In this document: piece by piece, positions 57,139-64,000 of the stretch | Layout: the number at the start of each line of letters is the position of its first letter | How positions within the stretch are numbered: position 1 is the first letter of the stretch | Assembly: GCF_003311645.1 (NCBI RefSeq) | Contig: NZ_QEST01000256.1 | Coordinates: forward strand, 1 to 64,000 | DNA: 64,000 nucleotides | Reading direction: 5' to 3' | DNA from: Streptomyces sp. PT12 | Lineage (GTDB): Bacteria; Actinomycetota; Actinomycetes; Streptomycetales; Streptomycetaceae | Notes under the pieces: model-generated | Told to the model about the DNA's origin: nothing | The model's database searches: none | What the model saw: only the letters and a program-made list of their open reading frames with translations | Made by a program: the position numbers and the translations under genes

Positions 57139-58217
57139 TGGCCCGCTTCCACCGGCTGGCCGTGGCCAGGGTCGCGCCCGCCGCCGACGACGCGGTGGCG
57201 GTGACGCTCGCGCTGCCCGACGCGCTGCGGGCCGCGTTCGCGCATGTGCCGGGGCAGCATGTGACCGTGCGGCACGGCGACGTCCGCCGCACGTACTCGA
57301 TCTGCAGCCAGGCGGGCGCGAAGGCGCTCACGGTGGGGGTGCGGCGCATCCCGGGGGGCGCGTTCTCCACGCATGCGACCCGCGCGCTGGCCGCGGGGCA
57401 CGCCCTCGATGTGCTGCCGCCCACCGGGCGGTTCACGCTGCGCCCCCGCCCTGGGCACTTCGCCGCGATCACCGGGGGCAGCGGCATCACCCCCGTGCTC
57501 TCCATGGTGGCCACGCTGCTCGCCACCGAGCCGGAGGCGCGTTTCACGCTGCTGCGCAGCGACCGCAGCGCGGCGAGCGCGATGTTCCTCGACGAGGTGG
57601 CCGACCTGAAGGACCGGCACCCCGGCAGGCTCCAGGCGCTGCACGCGCTCACGCGCGAGGAGCGGCACGCCGGGCCGCCGACCGGGCGGCTCGACGAGGC
57701 GCGGCTGAAGGAGCTGCTGCCCGCCCTGCTGAACGTCGCCGATGTCGACGGCTGGTACCTGTGCGGGCCCCTCGGGCTGACCGGCGCGGGGCGCGCGGCG
57801 TTGCGCGCCCTCGGCGTGCGCCGGGAGCGGGTGCACACCGAGCTGTTCCACGTGGGCGACGCGCCCCCCGCGGCGACCGGCAAGGCCGAGAACGCCGGGG
57901 ACACCGAGAACTCCGGGGACACCGAGAACGCCGGGGCCACCGGCGCCACGCTCACCGCGACGCTCGACGGGCGCCGCGCCTCATGGCCCGTGGTCCCCGG
58001 CGAGACGCTGCTGAGCGCCGTGCTGCGCAACCGCCCCGACGCGCCCTGGGCCTGCCGCGGCGGGGTCTGCGGCACGTGCCGCGCGCGCCTGACCGACGGC
58101 AGGGTGCGGATGGACCGCACCTACGCCCTCGACGAACCCGAGCTCGCCGCCGGATATGTCCTGGCCTGCCAGGCAAGGGCGTTGACCGACCGGGTGGACC
58201 TGGACTTCGACGCCTGA
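57138..58217 (+). CDS. paaE: PaaE, ferredoxin reductase-type subunit of the epoxidase
   Basis: A 359-residue electron-transfer subunit. The FAD domain shows HVPGQHVTVRHGDVRRTYSI (RxYS) and GGAFSTHATRALAAGHALDV; the NAD(P) domain shows FAAITGGSGITPVLSMVATL and WYLCGPLGLTGAGRAALRAL; the C-terminal plant-type [2Fe-2S] domain has WACRGGVCGTCRARL with its later Cys in YVLACQARAL. Between domains lies a repeat, AENAGDTENSGDTENAGATG, an unusual linker. GGAG precedes the ATG, and a hairpin follows the gene. It brings electrons from NADPH to PaaA. Confidence 0.95.
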   Translation: MARFHRLAVARVAPAADDAVAVTLALPDALRAAFAHVPGQHVTVRHGDVRRTYSICSQAGAKALTVGVRRIPGGAFSTHATRALAAGHALDVLPPTGRFTLRPRPGHFAAITGGSGITPVLSMVATLLATEPEARFTLLRSDRSAASAMFLDEVADLKDRHPGRLQALHALTREERHAGPPTGRLDEARLKELLPALLNVADVDGWYLCGPLGLTGAGRAALRALGVRRERVHTELFHVGDAPPAATGKAENAGDTENSGDTENAGATGATLTATLDGRRASWPVVPGETLLSAVLRNRPDAPWACRGGVCGTCRARLTDGRVRMDRTYALDEPELAAGYVLACQARALTDRVDLDFDA

Positions 58218-58254
58218 CCCCTGCGGGGCCCCGGCCGAAGGCCCCGGGATCAGG
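58214..58254. terminator. Hairpin at the end of the paa operon
   Basis: CGGGGCC (58224-58230) and GGCCCCG (58240-58246) pair around a nine-base loop, and outer CCTGA/TCAGG arms extend the stem. The left arm contains the paaE stop codon. Confidence 0.65.
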
Positions 58255-58336
58255 CGCCTGCCGGGCGCGGTGCCACCCCGGGCCCGATGGCGTGATCGCC
58301 CCGCGGGCCCCCGAAAGGGGCCCCTACTCTTGGGCC

Positions 58337-59482
58337 ATGAGCCGTGCGACCGAAGTCTCCATCTTCACCGAGATGACCGAGCTGGCCCACCGCACCGGTG
58401 CGGTCAACCTCGGCCAGGGCGTTCCCGAGCTGGACTCCCCGCCCGCGCTCCTCGCCGAGGTCGCCGACGCGGTGCTCGCCGGGCGGAACCAGTACCCACC
58501 CGCCGTCGGCGTCCCCGCGCTGCGCGCGGCGGTCGCGGCGCATGCGCGGGCGCGTTACGGCCTGGAGTACGCCCCCGACGGCGAGGTGCTGGTGACCACG
58601 GGGGCCACCGAGGCGCTGGCCTCGGCCTGTCTCGGCCTGACCGGTCCCGGCGACGAGATCGTGGCGTTCGACCCGTGCTACGACGCCTATCCCGCGGGCG
58701 CGCGCCTGTCGGGCGCGACGCTGGTGCCCGTTCCGCTGGCGATCGACGGCGATGGATTCGTGCTGGATTCCGACGCGTTGCGCTCGGCGATGACCGATCG
58801 TACGCGCCTTCTTCTGCTGAACTCGCCCCACAATCCGACCGGAAAGGTCTTCACCCCCGACGAGCTCGAGCGGATCGCCGAGCTGTGCGTCGAGCGCGAC
58901 GTCACGGTGGTGACCGACGAGGTCTACGAGCACCTGGTGTACGACGGCGCGCGGCATGTGCCGATCGCGACGCTCCCCGGGATGCGCGAGCGGACGCTGA
59001 TGATCTCGTCCGCGGGCAAGACGTTCAACGTGACCGGCTGGAAGGTCGGTTGGGCCTGCGGCCCGGCGCACCTCATCGCCGCGGCGAACTCCGTCAAGCA
59101 GTGGCTGACCTACACCTCGGGCGCGCCCTACCAGGAGGCGCTGGCCCACGCGCTCGACGCGGTGGAGGACTGGGCGGCCGAGCTGCGGGCCACCCTGACC
59201 ACCCACAGGGACATGCTGGCCACGGGGCTGCGCGCGGCGGGCCTGCGCCCCTACCGCGCCGACGCCGGATATTTCCTCCAGGCGGACATCCGCCCCTGGG
59301 GCTTCACCGAAGGGCTGCGCTTCTGCCGCGAGCTGCCGGGCCGCGCGGGCGTGGTCGCCATCCCGACCTCCGCTTTCCAGCAGGGCGTGGACACCACGCC
59401 CTGGCTGGTCCGCTTCTCCTTCTGCAAGCGCGAGGACTCGCTCACCGACGCGGTCGCGCGCCTGTCCGCGCTCGCCACCTGA
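58337..59482 (+). CDS. PLP-dependent class I/II aminotransferase
   Basis: A 381-residue fold-type I aminotransferase. Seen: VNLGQGVPELDSPPALLAEV, LVTTGATEALASACLGLTGP, DEIVAFDPCYDAYPAG with the ring-stacking Tyr, LLLLNSPHNPTGKVFTPDEL with the Asn-Pro, VVTDEVYEHLVYDGARHVPI with Asp and Tyr, the PLP Lys in LMISSAGKTFNVTGWKVGWA, and the final Arg in WLVRFSFCKR. The KTFNVTGWKVGWA wording resembles kynurenine/methionine aminotransferases (YbdL, KAT), which transaminate large hydrophobic amino acids. Its place just after the paa operon may mean it makes aromatic 2-oxo acids, but this is a guess; a terminator separates them. Confidence 0.9.
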   Translation: MSRATEVSIFTEMTELAHRTGAVNLGQGVPELDSPPALLAEVADAVLAGRNQYPPAVGVPALRAAVAAHARARYGLEYAPDGEVLVTTGATEALASACLGLTGPGDEIVAFDPCYDAYPAGARLSGATLVPVPLAIDGDGFVLDSDALRSAMTDRTRLLLLNSPHNPTGKVFTPDELERIAELCVERDVTVVTDEVYEHLVYDGARHVPIATLPGMRERTLMISSAGKTFNVTGWKVGWACGPAHLIAAANSVKQWLTYTSGAPYQEALAHALDAVEDWAAELRATLTTHRDMLATGLRAAGLRPYRADAGYFLQADIRPWGFTEGLRFCRELPGRAGVVAIPTSAFQQGVDTTPWLVRFSFCKREDSLTDAVARLSALAT

Positions 59483-59495
59483 GGCGCGGACGCCG

Positions 59496-59831
59496 TCAGA
59501 GGACGAACGGCTCGCCGTTGTCGCTGGTCAGGGGGCGGCCCGAGGACTGCCACGCCAGCACGCCGCCGTCCACGTTCACGGCGTTCATGCCCTGCTGGGT
59601 CAGATACGCGGTGACCTGCGCGGAGCGGCCGCCGACCTTGCACAGGACATAGAGCGGCTGGCCGCCCGCGTGCTCGCTGATCTCGCCGATGCGCTCCACG
59701 ACCTGGCCGATCGGGATGTGCAGCGCGCCCTCCACATGGCCAGCGGCCCACTCGTCTGGCTCCCTGACGTCGAGGAGCGGAGCGGCGGCGGGCACCCCGT
59801 CGGGGGTCACGCTCGGAAGTGAGAAGCTCAT
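59496..59831 (-). CDS. Rhodanese-like domain protein
   Basis: A 111-residue single rhodanese domain. The fold pattern is LLDVREPDEWAAGHVEGALH, IPIGQVVERIG, and the active loop LYVLCKVGGRSAQVTAYLTQ with the catalytic Cys64; it ends with MNAVNVDGGVLAWQSSGRPL. The enzyme carries a persulfide on cysteine and moves sulfur to cyanide, thiols or proteins. The loop C-K-V-G-G-R is of the sulfurtransferase length (six residues). It is convergent with the aminotransferase, with 13 bases between the stops. No partner is apparent. Confidence 0.9.
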   Translation of the reverse strand: MSFSLPSVTPDGVPAAAPLLDVREPDEWAAGHVEGALHIPIGQVVERIGEISEHAGGQPLYVLCKVGGRSAQVTAYLTQQGMNAVNVDGGVLAWQSSGRPLTSDNGEPFVL

Positions 59832-59891
59832 GCCCCCGACCCTAACCGGCCGCTGCGCGCCCCGGCCCACGAGTGGCTGACCCGCGAGCAG

Positions 59892-60680
59892 CTACCCCGC
59901 GAGCAGCCCGGCAAGCTCGGCCTCGCGCTCGGCCACGCGGCGGCGCAGCCCCTCGGCGATCTCGGCGAGCATGCCGTCCGGGTCGTCGCCCGCCATCCGC
60001 AGCATCGAGCCGATCGCGCTGTCCTCCAGCGCCTTGGCCGCGTCAGCGAGCAGTTCCTTGCGGCTGGCCAGCCACTCGAGGCGGGCATACAGCTCCTCAC
60101 CGCGCCCCATGGCGGCCTCGGGCCCCGGGCCTCCACGCTCCCACTCGTCGGCCAGGGCGCGCAGGACGTCGGCGTCGCCGCGGGCGTACGCCTGGTTCAC
60201 GCGGGAGAGGAACGCGTCGCGCCGGTCGCGCTCGGAGGCGTCCACGGTGAGATCGGGGTGGCACAGGCGGACCAGCTCGCGGTAGACCTTGCGCGCCTCC
60301 TCGCTAGGGCGCACCCGGGGCGGCTCCTGGACGGTCTGCCCGGTGAGCATCGCGTATCCCTCGGGGCTGAAGCCCTCGGAGTCCAGCCACCCCTGGAACA
60401 GGTCGGAGACCTGCGGCATCGGCGCGATCGCCGCCCGCGCCTCGGCGGCCCTGCGCCGGTCGTCGGGGTCGCCGGTGCGTGCGGCGACCGCCTCGGCGAT
60501 CTGGGCGTCAAGCTCTTCGAGGCGGGCGTAGAGGGGGCCGAGGCGCTGCTCGTGGAGCCGTGAGAAGTTCTCGACCTCGATGCGGAAGGTCTCCACGGCG
60601 ATCTCGAACTCGATCAAGGCGGCCTCGGCGGCGCGCACCGCCCGTTCGAGCCGCTCCGTCACATCCTGGTCGTCGGCCAC
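59892..60680 (-). CDS. J-domain protein with coiled-coil N terminus
   Basis: A 262-residue cytoplasmic protein. Residues 5-70 form a coiled coil (ERLERAVRAAEAALIEFEIA, RLEELDAQIAEAV). A DnaJ-like domain at about 125-185 shows ARKVYRELVRLCHPDLTVDA with the HPD motif, then FLSRVNQAYARGDADVLRAL. The C-terminal part is helical again (ELYARLEWLASRKELLADAA, EGLRRRVAEREAELAGLL). The family may bring specific clients to DnaK, but none is known. The GTG at 60680 is the first start with family-like sequence. The gene follows the rhodanese gene's region on the same strand, 60 bases upstream. Confidence 0.8.
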   Translation of the reverse strand: MADDQDVTERLERAVRAAEAALIEFEIAVETFRIEVENFSRLHEQRLGPLYARLEELDAQIAEAVAARTGDPDDRRRAAEARAAIAPMPQVSDLFQGWLDSEGFSPEGYAMLTGQTVQEPPRVRPSEEARKVYRELVRLCHPDLTVDASERDRRDAFLSRVNQAYARGDADVLRALADEWERGGPGPEAAMGRGEELYARLEWLASRKELLADAAKALEDSAIGSMLRMAGDDPDGMLAEIAEGLRRRVAEREAELAGLLAG

Positions 60681-60717
60681 CCGCCCAGCTTAGGCCCTGC
60701 GCGGGAGGGCTCAGCGG

Positions 60718-60789
60718 CCAAGGAGCCAAGGAGCCAAGGAGCGAAGCGGCGAAACGGCGAAGCGGCGAAGCGGCGAAACGGCGAAACGG
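60718..60789. repeat. Eight-base tandem repeats between the J-domain and HxlR genes
   Basis: Three copies of CCAAGGAG (60718-60741) run into six copies of CGAARCGG (60742-60789). The block lies in the 166-base gap; nothing else is visible there. Confidence 0.85.
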
Positions 60790-60846
60790 ACCGCGGCCCG
60801 TCCATCGGCTCCTCGCTCCGCGCCCGGTCCGCCGGACAGGCCCTCG

Positions 60847-61296
60847 TCAGGCGCCGGGCTCTGCCGGAGGCTTCCGCGTGGGGGGCTCGTGGAACTCCTC
60901 GGGGCACCGGCCCGCCGCGCCGTCCAGATTGGCCTCGGCCCAGCTCGACAGCGCGGTCAGCGCGGGCCGCAGCTCCTGGCCCGCGTGCGTGAGGCGGTAG
61001 GAGACCCGCAGCGGCGGGCCCTCCTGGACATGGCGGCTGACCAGGCCCTCGGCGACCAGCTCGCTCAGCCGGTCGGACAGCATGCGCTCGCTGATGCCGG
61101 GAACGGCCCGCTTCAGCTCGGCGAAGTGCCCGGGACCGCTCATCAGGGCCGCGATCAGCAGGCCCGTCCAGCGCTTGCCGAGCAGCTCGAAGACCCGGGT
61201 CACCGCGGCGTCGGGCTCGGTGCACAGGCCGCCGTCACCGTGCTGCCCGGCGGCACCCAGGAGCGACTTGTCCTGGTTTCCCTGTGCTTCCAGCAT
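60847..61296 (-). CDS. HxlR family transcriptional regulator
   Basis: A 149-residue winged-helix regulator: VFELLGKRWTGLLIAALMSG, FAELKRAVPGISERMLSDRL, SELVAEGLVSRHVQEGPPLR, VSYRLTHAGQELRPALTAL. Cys25 (GLCTEPDA) stands just before the first helix, the position of the redox-sensing cysteine in HypR, YodB and QorR proteins. It is divergent from an azoreductase gene over 116 bases, the same layout as YodB-type quinone and diamide control in Bacillus. It probably represses that gene until the cysteine is oxidised or alkylated. The tail is proline-rich and variable. Confidence 0.85.
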   Translation of the reverse strand: MLEAQGNQDKSLLGAAGQHGDGGLCTEPDAAVTRVFELLGKRWTGLLIAALMSGPGHFAELKRAVPGISERMLSDRLSELVAEGLVSRHVQEGPPLRVSYRLTHAGQELRPALTALSSWAEANLDGAAGRCPEEFHEPPTRKPPAEPGA

Positions 61297-61412
61297 GTGT
61301 CCACCCTACTGGAACATCCGCCCGAGGAAGCTGGTGCAGAAAAGTAAGTGGGTGTGGTATCAATAGCTACAGACGAAGTTCTAGTCGCTTATTCAATCCG
61401 AAGGACACCCTC

Positions 61413-62057
61413 ATGGCAACGCTTCTGCACATCGACTCCTCGCTGAACGGCGACAACTCGGTCTCCCGGGCCGTCGGCGCCACCTTCCGCGCGGCGTGGG
61501 AGCAGCAGCACCCCGACGGCACGGTCGTCTACCGCGACCTGGCCACCGACCCCATCCCGCACCTCGACTCCCTCACCTTCGGCGCGGGCTCCCTCGCGGA
61601 GGGCGACCGCACCCCTGAGCAGCAGGAGGCGTGGGCGCGGCGCGAGAAGCTGATCGAGGAGTTCGAGACGGCCGACGCCGTGCTGCTCGGCGCCCCCATG
61701 TACAACTGGGCGATCCCCTCGACGCTCAAGGCGTGGCTCGACCATGTGATCCTCGTCGGCCGCACCGCGGGCGGGGGCACCGTCGAGGGCAAGCCGGTGA
61801 CCGTGATCGCCAGCCGCGGCGGCTCGTACAAGCCGGGCACGCCCAACGAGGGGCACGACTACATCGAGCCCTACCTGGCCTGGGTGCTGGGCGACCAGCT
61901 CAAGACCGACCTGCACTGCATCGTTCCCGAGCTGACGCTTGCCAGGACCGTCCCCGCGATGAAGGACCTGATCGGGCTCTCGGACTCCTCGCGCGACCAG
62001 GCCCACGAGGCCGCCAGGAACCGGGCGAAGACGCTGGCCACCCAGCTGAGCGCCTGA
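61413..62057 (+). CDS. azoR: FMN-dependent NADH azoreductase
   Basis: A 214-residue flavodoxin-fold oxidoreductase that reduces quinones and azo compounds. Family pattern: LLHIDSSLNGDNSVSRAVGA (phosphate loop of FMN), EEFETADAVLLGAPMYNWAI, PSTLKAWLDHVILVGRTAGG, VTVIASRGGSYKPGTPNEGH, and EPYLAWVLGDQLKTDLHCIV. AAGGA precedes the ATG at 61413. The upstream region is noticeably AT-richer than its surroundings and contains the likely control sites shared with the HxlR gene, for instance GTATCAATAGCTAC (61356-61369). Confidence 0.92.
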   Translation: MATLLHIDSSLNGDNSVSRAVGATFRAAWEQQHPDGTVVYRDLATDPIPHLDSLTFGAGSLAEGDRTPEQQEAWARREKLIEEFETADAVLLGAPMYNWAIPSTLKAWLDHVILVGRTAGGGTVEGKPVTVIASRGGSYKPGTPNEGHDYIEPYLAWVLGDQLKTDLHCIVPELTLARTVPAMKDLIGLSDSSRDQAHEAARNRAKTLATQLSA

Positions 62058-62082
62058 CCCCGCGTCGGCGAACGCGCCCGCG

Positions 62083-63384
62083 TCAGCGCCGGACCGCGGC
62101 CCGCGCCGAGCGCACGCGCCCGGGACGCGGCACGGTGCCGCGCGCCGGGCGCGCGCCCTGTTCGAGCCACCGGCGCACGCCGCGCACCAGCCGCTCCGCG
62201 GTGAACGGCGCACCGGCGACGAAGCGCATCGCGGGGCCGAACGACGGCGCCGTCGGCAGCCCCGCGAAGAACAGCCCCGGCACGCTCGACCCGAAGCCCG
62301 CGCCGAGCACCGGGGCCCAGGTGCCGCGCACGGTCGCGATCCGCTCGCGCAGCGCGGGGTCGAGCAGAGTCAGCCGCCGCAGATCGGGTTCGAACCCGGT
62401 GGCGGCGATCACATGGCCCGCCTCTACCACCTCGACGCCGCCCGCGCCCGTGGCGGCCGCCAGCTCCATCCGCAGCCCGCCGCCCGGCGCGGGCGCCGCG
62501 CGCAGCAGGCGTCGGCCCAGCCTCACGGGGACGGCGGACTCGAAGCGGTCCCTGAGCCACCACGAGCCCGCGGGGCCGAGCGCGCGCCCGACGATGCGCA
62601 CCCGGGCCGACTCCGGCAGGTGGCGCACGGCCCACGGCAGTTCGGACCAGACCCAGCTCGGCCACCCGGTGCCCAGCGCGCTGTGCGGGGCCGTCAGGGA
62701 CGCCCAGGGCGCACGCCGGAGCGGGCTCGGGGGCGCGTTCCAACGCAACGCGCCCGCGCGGGCGACCACCGTCGGGCGGGCCCCGGCCTCCGCGAGCAGC
62801 GCGGCGGTCTCCAGCGCGGCCTGGCCCGCGCCCACGACCGCCACCTCGGTGCCGAGGAAGCGGCTCAGGTCGCGGTGGTCGCTGCTGTGGCTGGCCAGCT
62901 CGGGCGGAAGGCCGCGCAGCGGCGCGGGGCGGCGGGCGAACGGGAGCACCCCCACCGCCAGCGCGACGGCCCGGCAGCACAGCGTCTCCCCGCCGTCGAG
63001 CGTCACCACGAACCCGGGGCCCGCGGGCGCGACGCCGGTGACCGTGCGCTCCTCGACGGGCAGCGGCAGCCGCCCGGCGAACCACAGGCCGTAGTCGGTG
63101 AACGTGTCGAGCGGCAGCGCGCCACCGTGCTCGGCGACCAGGCCGCGCCCGGCACAGAAGGCGGCCAGGGTGTCGCGGCGCGCCGGGTCGGACAGGTTGG
63201 ACGCGCCGGGCTCGGACTTGAGGAACATGCCCTCGGGCATGTGGTCGCGCCAGGACGCCATGGGCCGCCCGAAGACCCGGGTGTCGAGCCCGGCCGCCGC
63301 GGCGTGCGCCGCGATCGAGAGGCCATAGGGACCGGCGCCCACCACCGCCAGGTCGTGTACCGAGTCATGTACCGAGTCGCGCAT
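62083..63384 (-). CDS. FAD-dependent monooxygenase/oxidoreductase
   Basis: A 433-residue two-dinucleotide-fold flavoprotein. The FAD site is LAVVGAGPYGLSIAAHAAAA (GxGPxG), the NADPH site VAVVGAGQAALETAALLAEA (GxGQxALE), and the closing motif is AGHVIAATGFEPDLRRL. WRDHMPEGMFLKSEPGASNL lies where N-hydroxylases of the SidA/IucD type and Baeyer-Villiger types bind substrate; the ordering resembles small amine or amino-acid N-monooxygenases. MRDSVHDSVHDL at the start contains a four-residue duplication. The ATG overlaps the stop of the upstream ATP-grasp gene (TGATG), so they act as a pair, probably in a small biosynthetic cluster that continues to the right. Confidence 0.82.
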   Translation of the reverse strand: MRDSVHDSVHDLAVVGAGPYGLSIAAHAAAAGLDTRVFGRPMASWRDHMPEGMFLKSEPGASNLSDPARRDTLAAFCAGRGLVAEHGGALPLDTFTDYGLWFAGRLPLPVEERTVTGVAPAGPGFVVTLDGGETLCCRAVALAVGVLPFARRPAPLRGLPPELASHSSDHRDLSRFLGTEVAVVGAGQAALETAALLAEAGARPTVVARAGALRWNAPPSPLRRAPWASLTAPHSALGTGWPSWVWSELPWAVRHLPESARVRIVGRALGPAGSWWLRDRFESAVPVRLGRRLLRAAPAPGGGLRMELAAATGAGGVEVVEAGHVIAATGFEPDLRRLTLLDPALRERIATVRGTWAPVLGAGFGSSVPGLFFAGLPTAPSFGPAMRFVAGAPFTAERLVRGVRRWLEQGARPARGTVPRPGRVRSARAAVRR

Positions 63385-64000
63385 CACGCCACCGCTCTCT
63401 TCTCTCGCCCCCGCTGTGCTGTCCGCAGCCCGCGCCGCAGCGCTCCCCCAGCCATCGCCCGGAACGGCGCCGGATCGTCCGCCGAGAACCACGCCCACTC
63501 GACGCCCCCGCCGCCCGCGCGCCAGCGCCGCCGCGCGGCGAGGGCGGCGAGCACCCCGTAGTTCTCGGCCACGAACACCCGTCCGGGGCGCGCCGAGCGC
63601 GGCCCCGGCACGGCGCGCCCCGTCAGATCGAGGTGCAGCGCCCTGACCACGTCGAGGCCCGAGCGGTCGGTGAACAGCCGGAACTGCGCGCCCGGCCTGG
63701 GGTTGAAGTCGAGCAGGTGGTACGCGCCGGTCGCGGCGTCGAACCGGAAGTCCATGTCGAGCACGCCGCGGTAGCCGAGCGCTCCCGCCACCCGGCGCGC
63801 GAGGCGGGCGAGCGCCGGGTTGGGGAGCCAGCTGCCCACCGCCGTGAGCCCCGCGGGCACCGGCCATGACAGCTCCTTGCGCCCGGTGCCGCCCAGCAGG
63901 CAGGCGCCGTCGGCGCCGAAGCAGCCGTGGAAGAACCAGTCGGCCCCCGGGCGTCCCGGCACCATGCGCTGGAGCAGCAGCCTGCTGCCCGCCCGCGGCG
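63384..64000 (-). CDS. ATP-grasp ligase, 5' end beyond the window
   Basis: About 205 C-terminal residues of an ATP-grasp enzyme, with the frame open to the window edge. Seen are LLLQRMVPGRPGADWFFHGC, RKELSWPVPAG, RVAGALGYRGVLDMDFRFDA and the metal-binding YHLLDFNPRPGAQFRLFTDR with Asp and Asn, equivalent to the DxNPR motif of carbamoyl-phosphate synthase and PylC-like ligases. It joins a carboxylate to an amine with ATP. Coupled to the FAD monooxygenase, it hints at a peptide- or amide-like natural product. The rest of the gene and its neighbours are not visible. The ATG at 63965 is internal, because the homologous sequence continues before it. Confidence 0.75.
   Translation of the reverse strand, partial: PRAGSRLLLQRMVPGRPGADWFFHGCFGADGACLLGGTGRKELSWPVPAGLTAVGSWLPNPALARLARRVAGALGYRGVLDMDFRFDAATGAYHLLDFNPRPGAQFRLFTDRSGLDVVRALHLDLTGRAVPGPRSARPGRVFVAENYGVLAALAARRRWRAGGGGVEWAWFSADDPAPFRAMAGGALRRGLRTAQRGREKRAVA

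Noticed and set aside
62386-62400. A GGGTTCGAACCC sequence that looks like a tRNA T-arm
   Set aside because: It lies inside the FAD monooxygenase gene, encoding the ATGFEPD motif, and no acceptor, D-arm or anticodon arm can be built around it.

Overview
The window is chromosomal DNA of a Streptomyces-like actinomycete. Evidence: very high GC throughout, G/C-biased third codon positions, many GTG starts and ATGA/GTGA stop-start overlaps, and a matching gene set (bacterial proteasome activator, mycothiol-type maleylpyruvate isomerase fold, SpoIIE/HATPase phosphatase, two branched-chain dehydrogenase operons, orphan PknB-type kinases). From memory of Streptomyces coelicolor, the run aspS - pirin - acyl-CoA dehydrogenase - M18 aminopeptidase - kinases - bkd1 - bkd2 - bkdR matches the SCO3795 to SCO3832 neighbourhood; this synteny was recalled, not searched.

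Left part (1-5 kb) is accessory and worn. It holds a graspetide-type RiPP precursor gene followed by a maturase gene that stops after 66 codons, a free-standing 71-residue piece resembling the C-terminal tail of the partner methyltransferase, a PucR-like regulator, a GNAT enzyme, a lamin-tail protein and a fragment of a protein-kinase C-lobe. From 5 to 13.5 kb come a methyltransferase, a copper ATPase behind a promoter with two CsoR-type palindromes, a TerB protein, aspS followed by an array of small hairpins, and a multidomain SpoIIE phosphatase.

At 13.8-15.6 kb lies an old integration scar: a broken large serine integrase with a phiC31-like C terminus, a complete pirin gene, and a leftover 5' end of a second pirin gene. 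The pirin gene is the classical phiC31 attB locus. From 15.7 to 30 kb is core metabolism and signalling: SseB-like protein, acyl-CoA dehydrogenase behind paired operators, M18 aminopeptidase, mycothiol-dependent enzyme, two divergent Ser/Thr kinases, a phosphotransferase, an orphan NarL-type regulator and the first branched-chain 2-oxoacid dehydrogenase operon (E1 alpha, E1 beta, E2).

From 30 to 45 kb are the proteasome activator, a decaying padR-ABC exporter operon (two single-base frameshifts and a truncated permease), a quinone oxidoreductase, GNAT, a zinc-ribbon protein, a phosphotransferase - K+ channel - moeA - mobA-like operon, a 1.1 kb low-complexity inverted-repeat region, and the second branched-chain dehydrogenase operon, read divergently from its Lrp/AsnC regulator. 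From 45 to 58 kb are a DHFR-like reductase, a bacterial nitric oxide synthase, a TetR regulator divergent from paaN, a GlxA-type regulator, a TrmH-type methyltransferase, an HTTM/DUF5819 membrane pair, and the paaABCDE phenylacetyl-CoA epoxidase operon. The right end has an aminotransferase, rhodanese, J-domain protein, an HxlR/azoreductase redox divergon, and an FAD monooxygenase coupled to an ATP-grasp ligase that runs off the window.

Three themes tie the window together. A 14-bp palindrome (ACCGAWYGNTCGGT type) occurs before paaN, before paaA and before the second bkd operon, suggesting one PaaR-like TetR regulon. Short tandem repeats of 15-19 bp sit on or just after the stop codons of several unrelated genes. 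The accessory parts carry several broken genes next to intact core genes.
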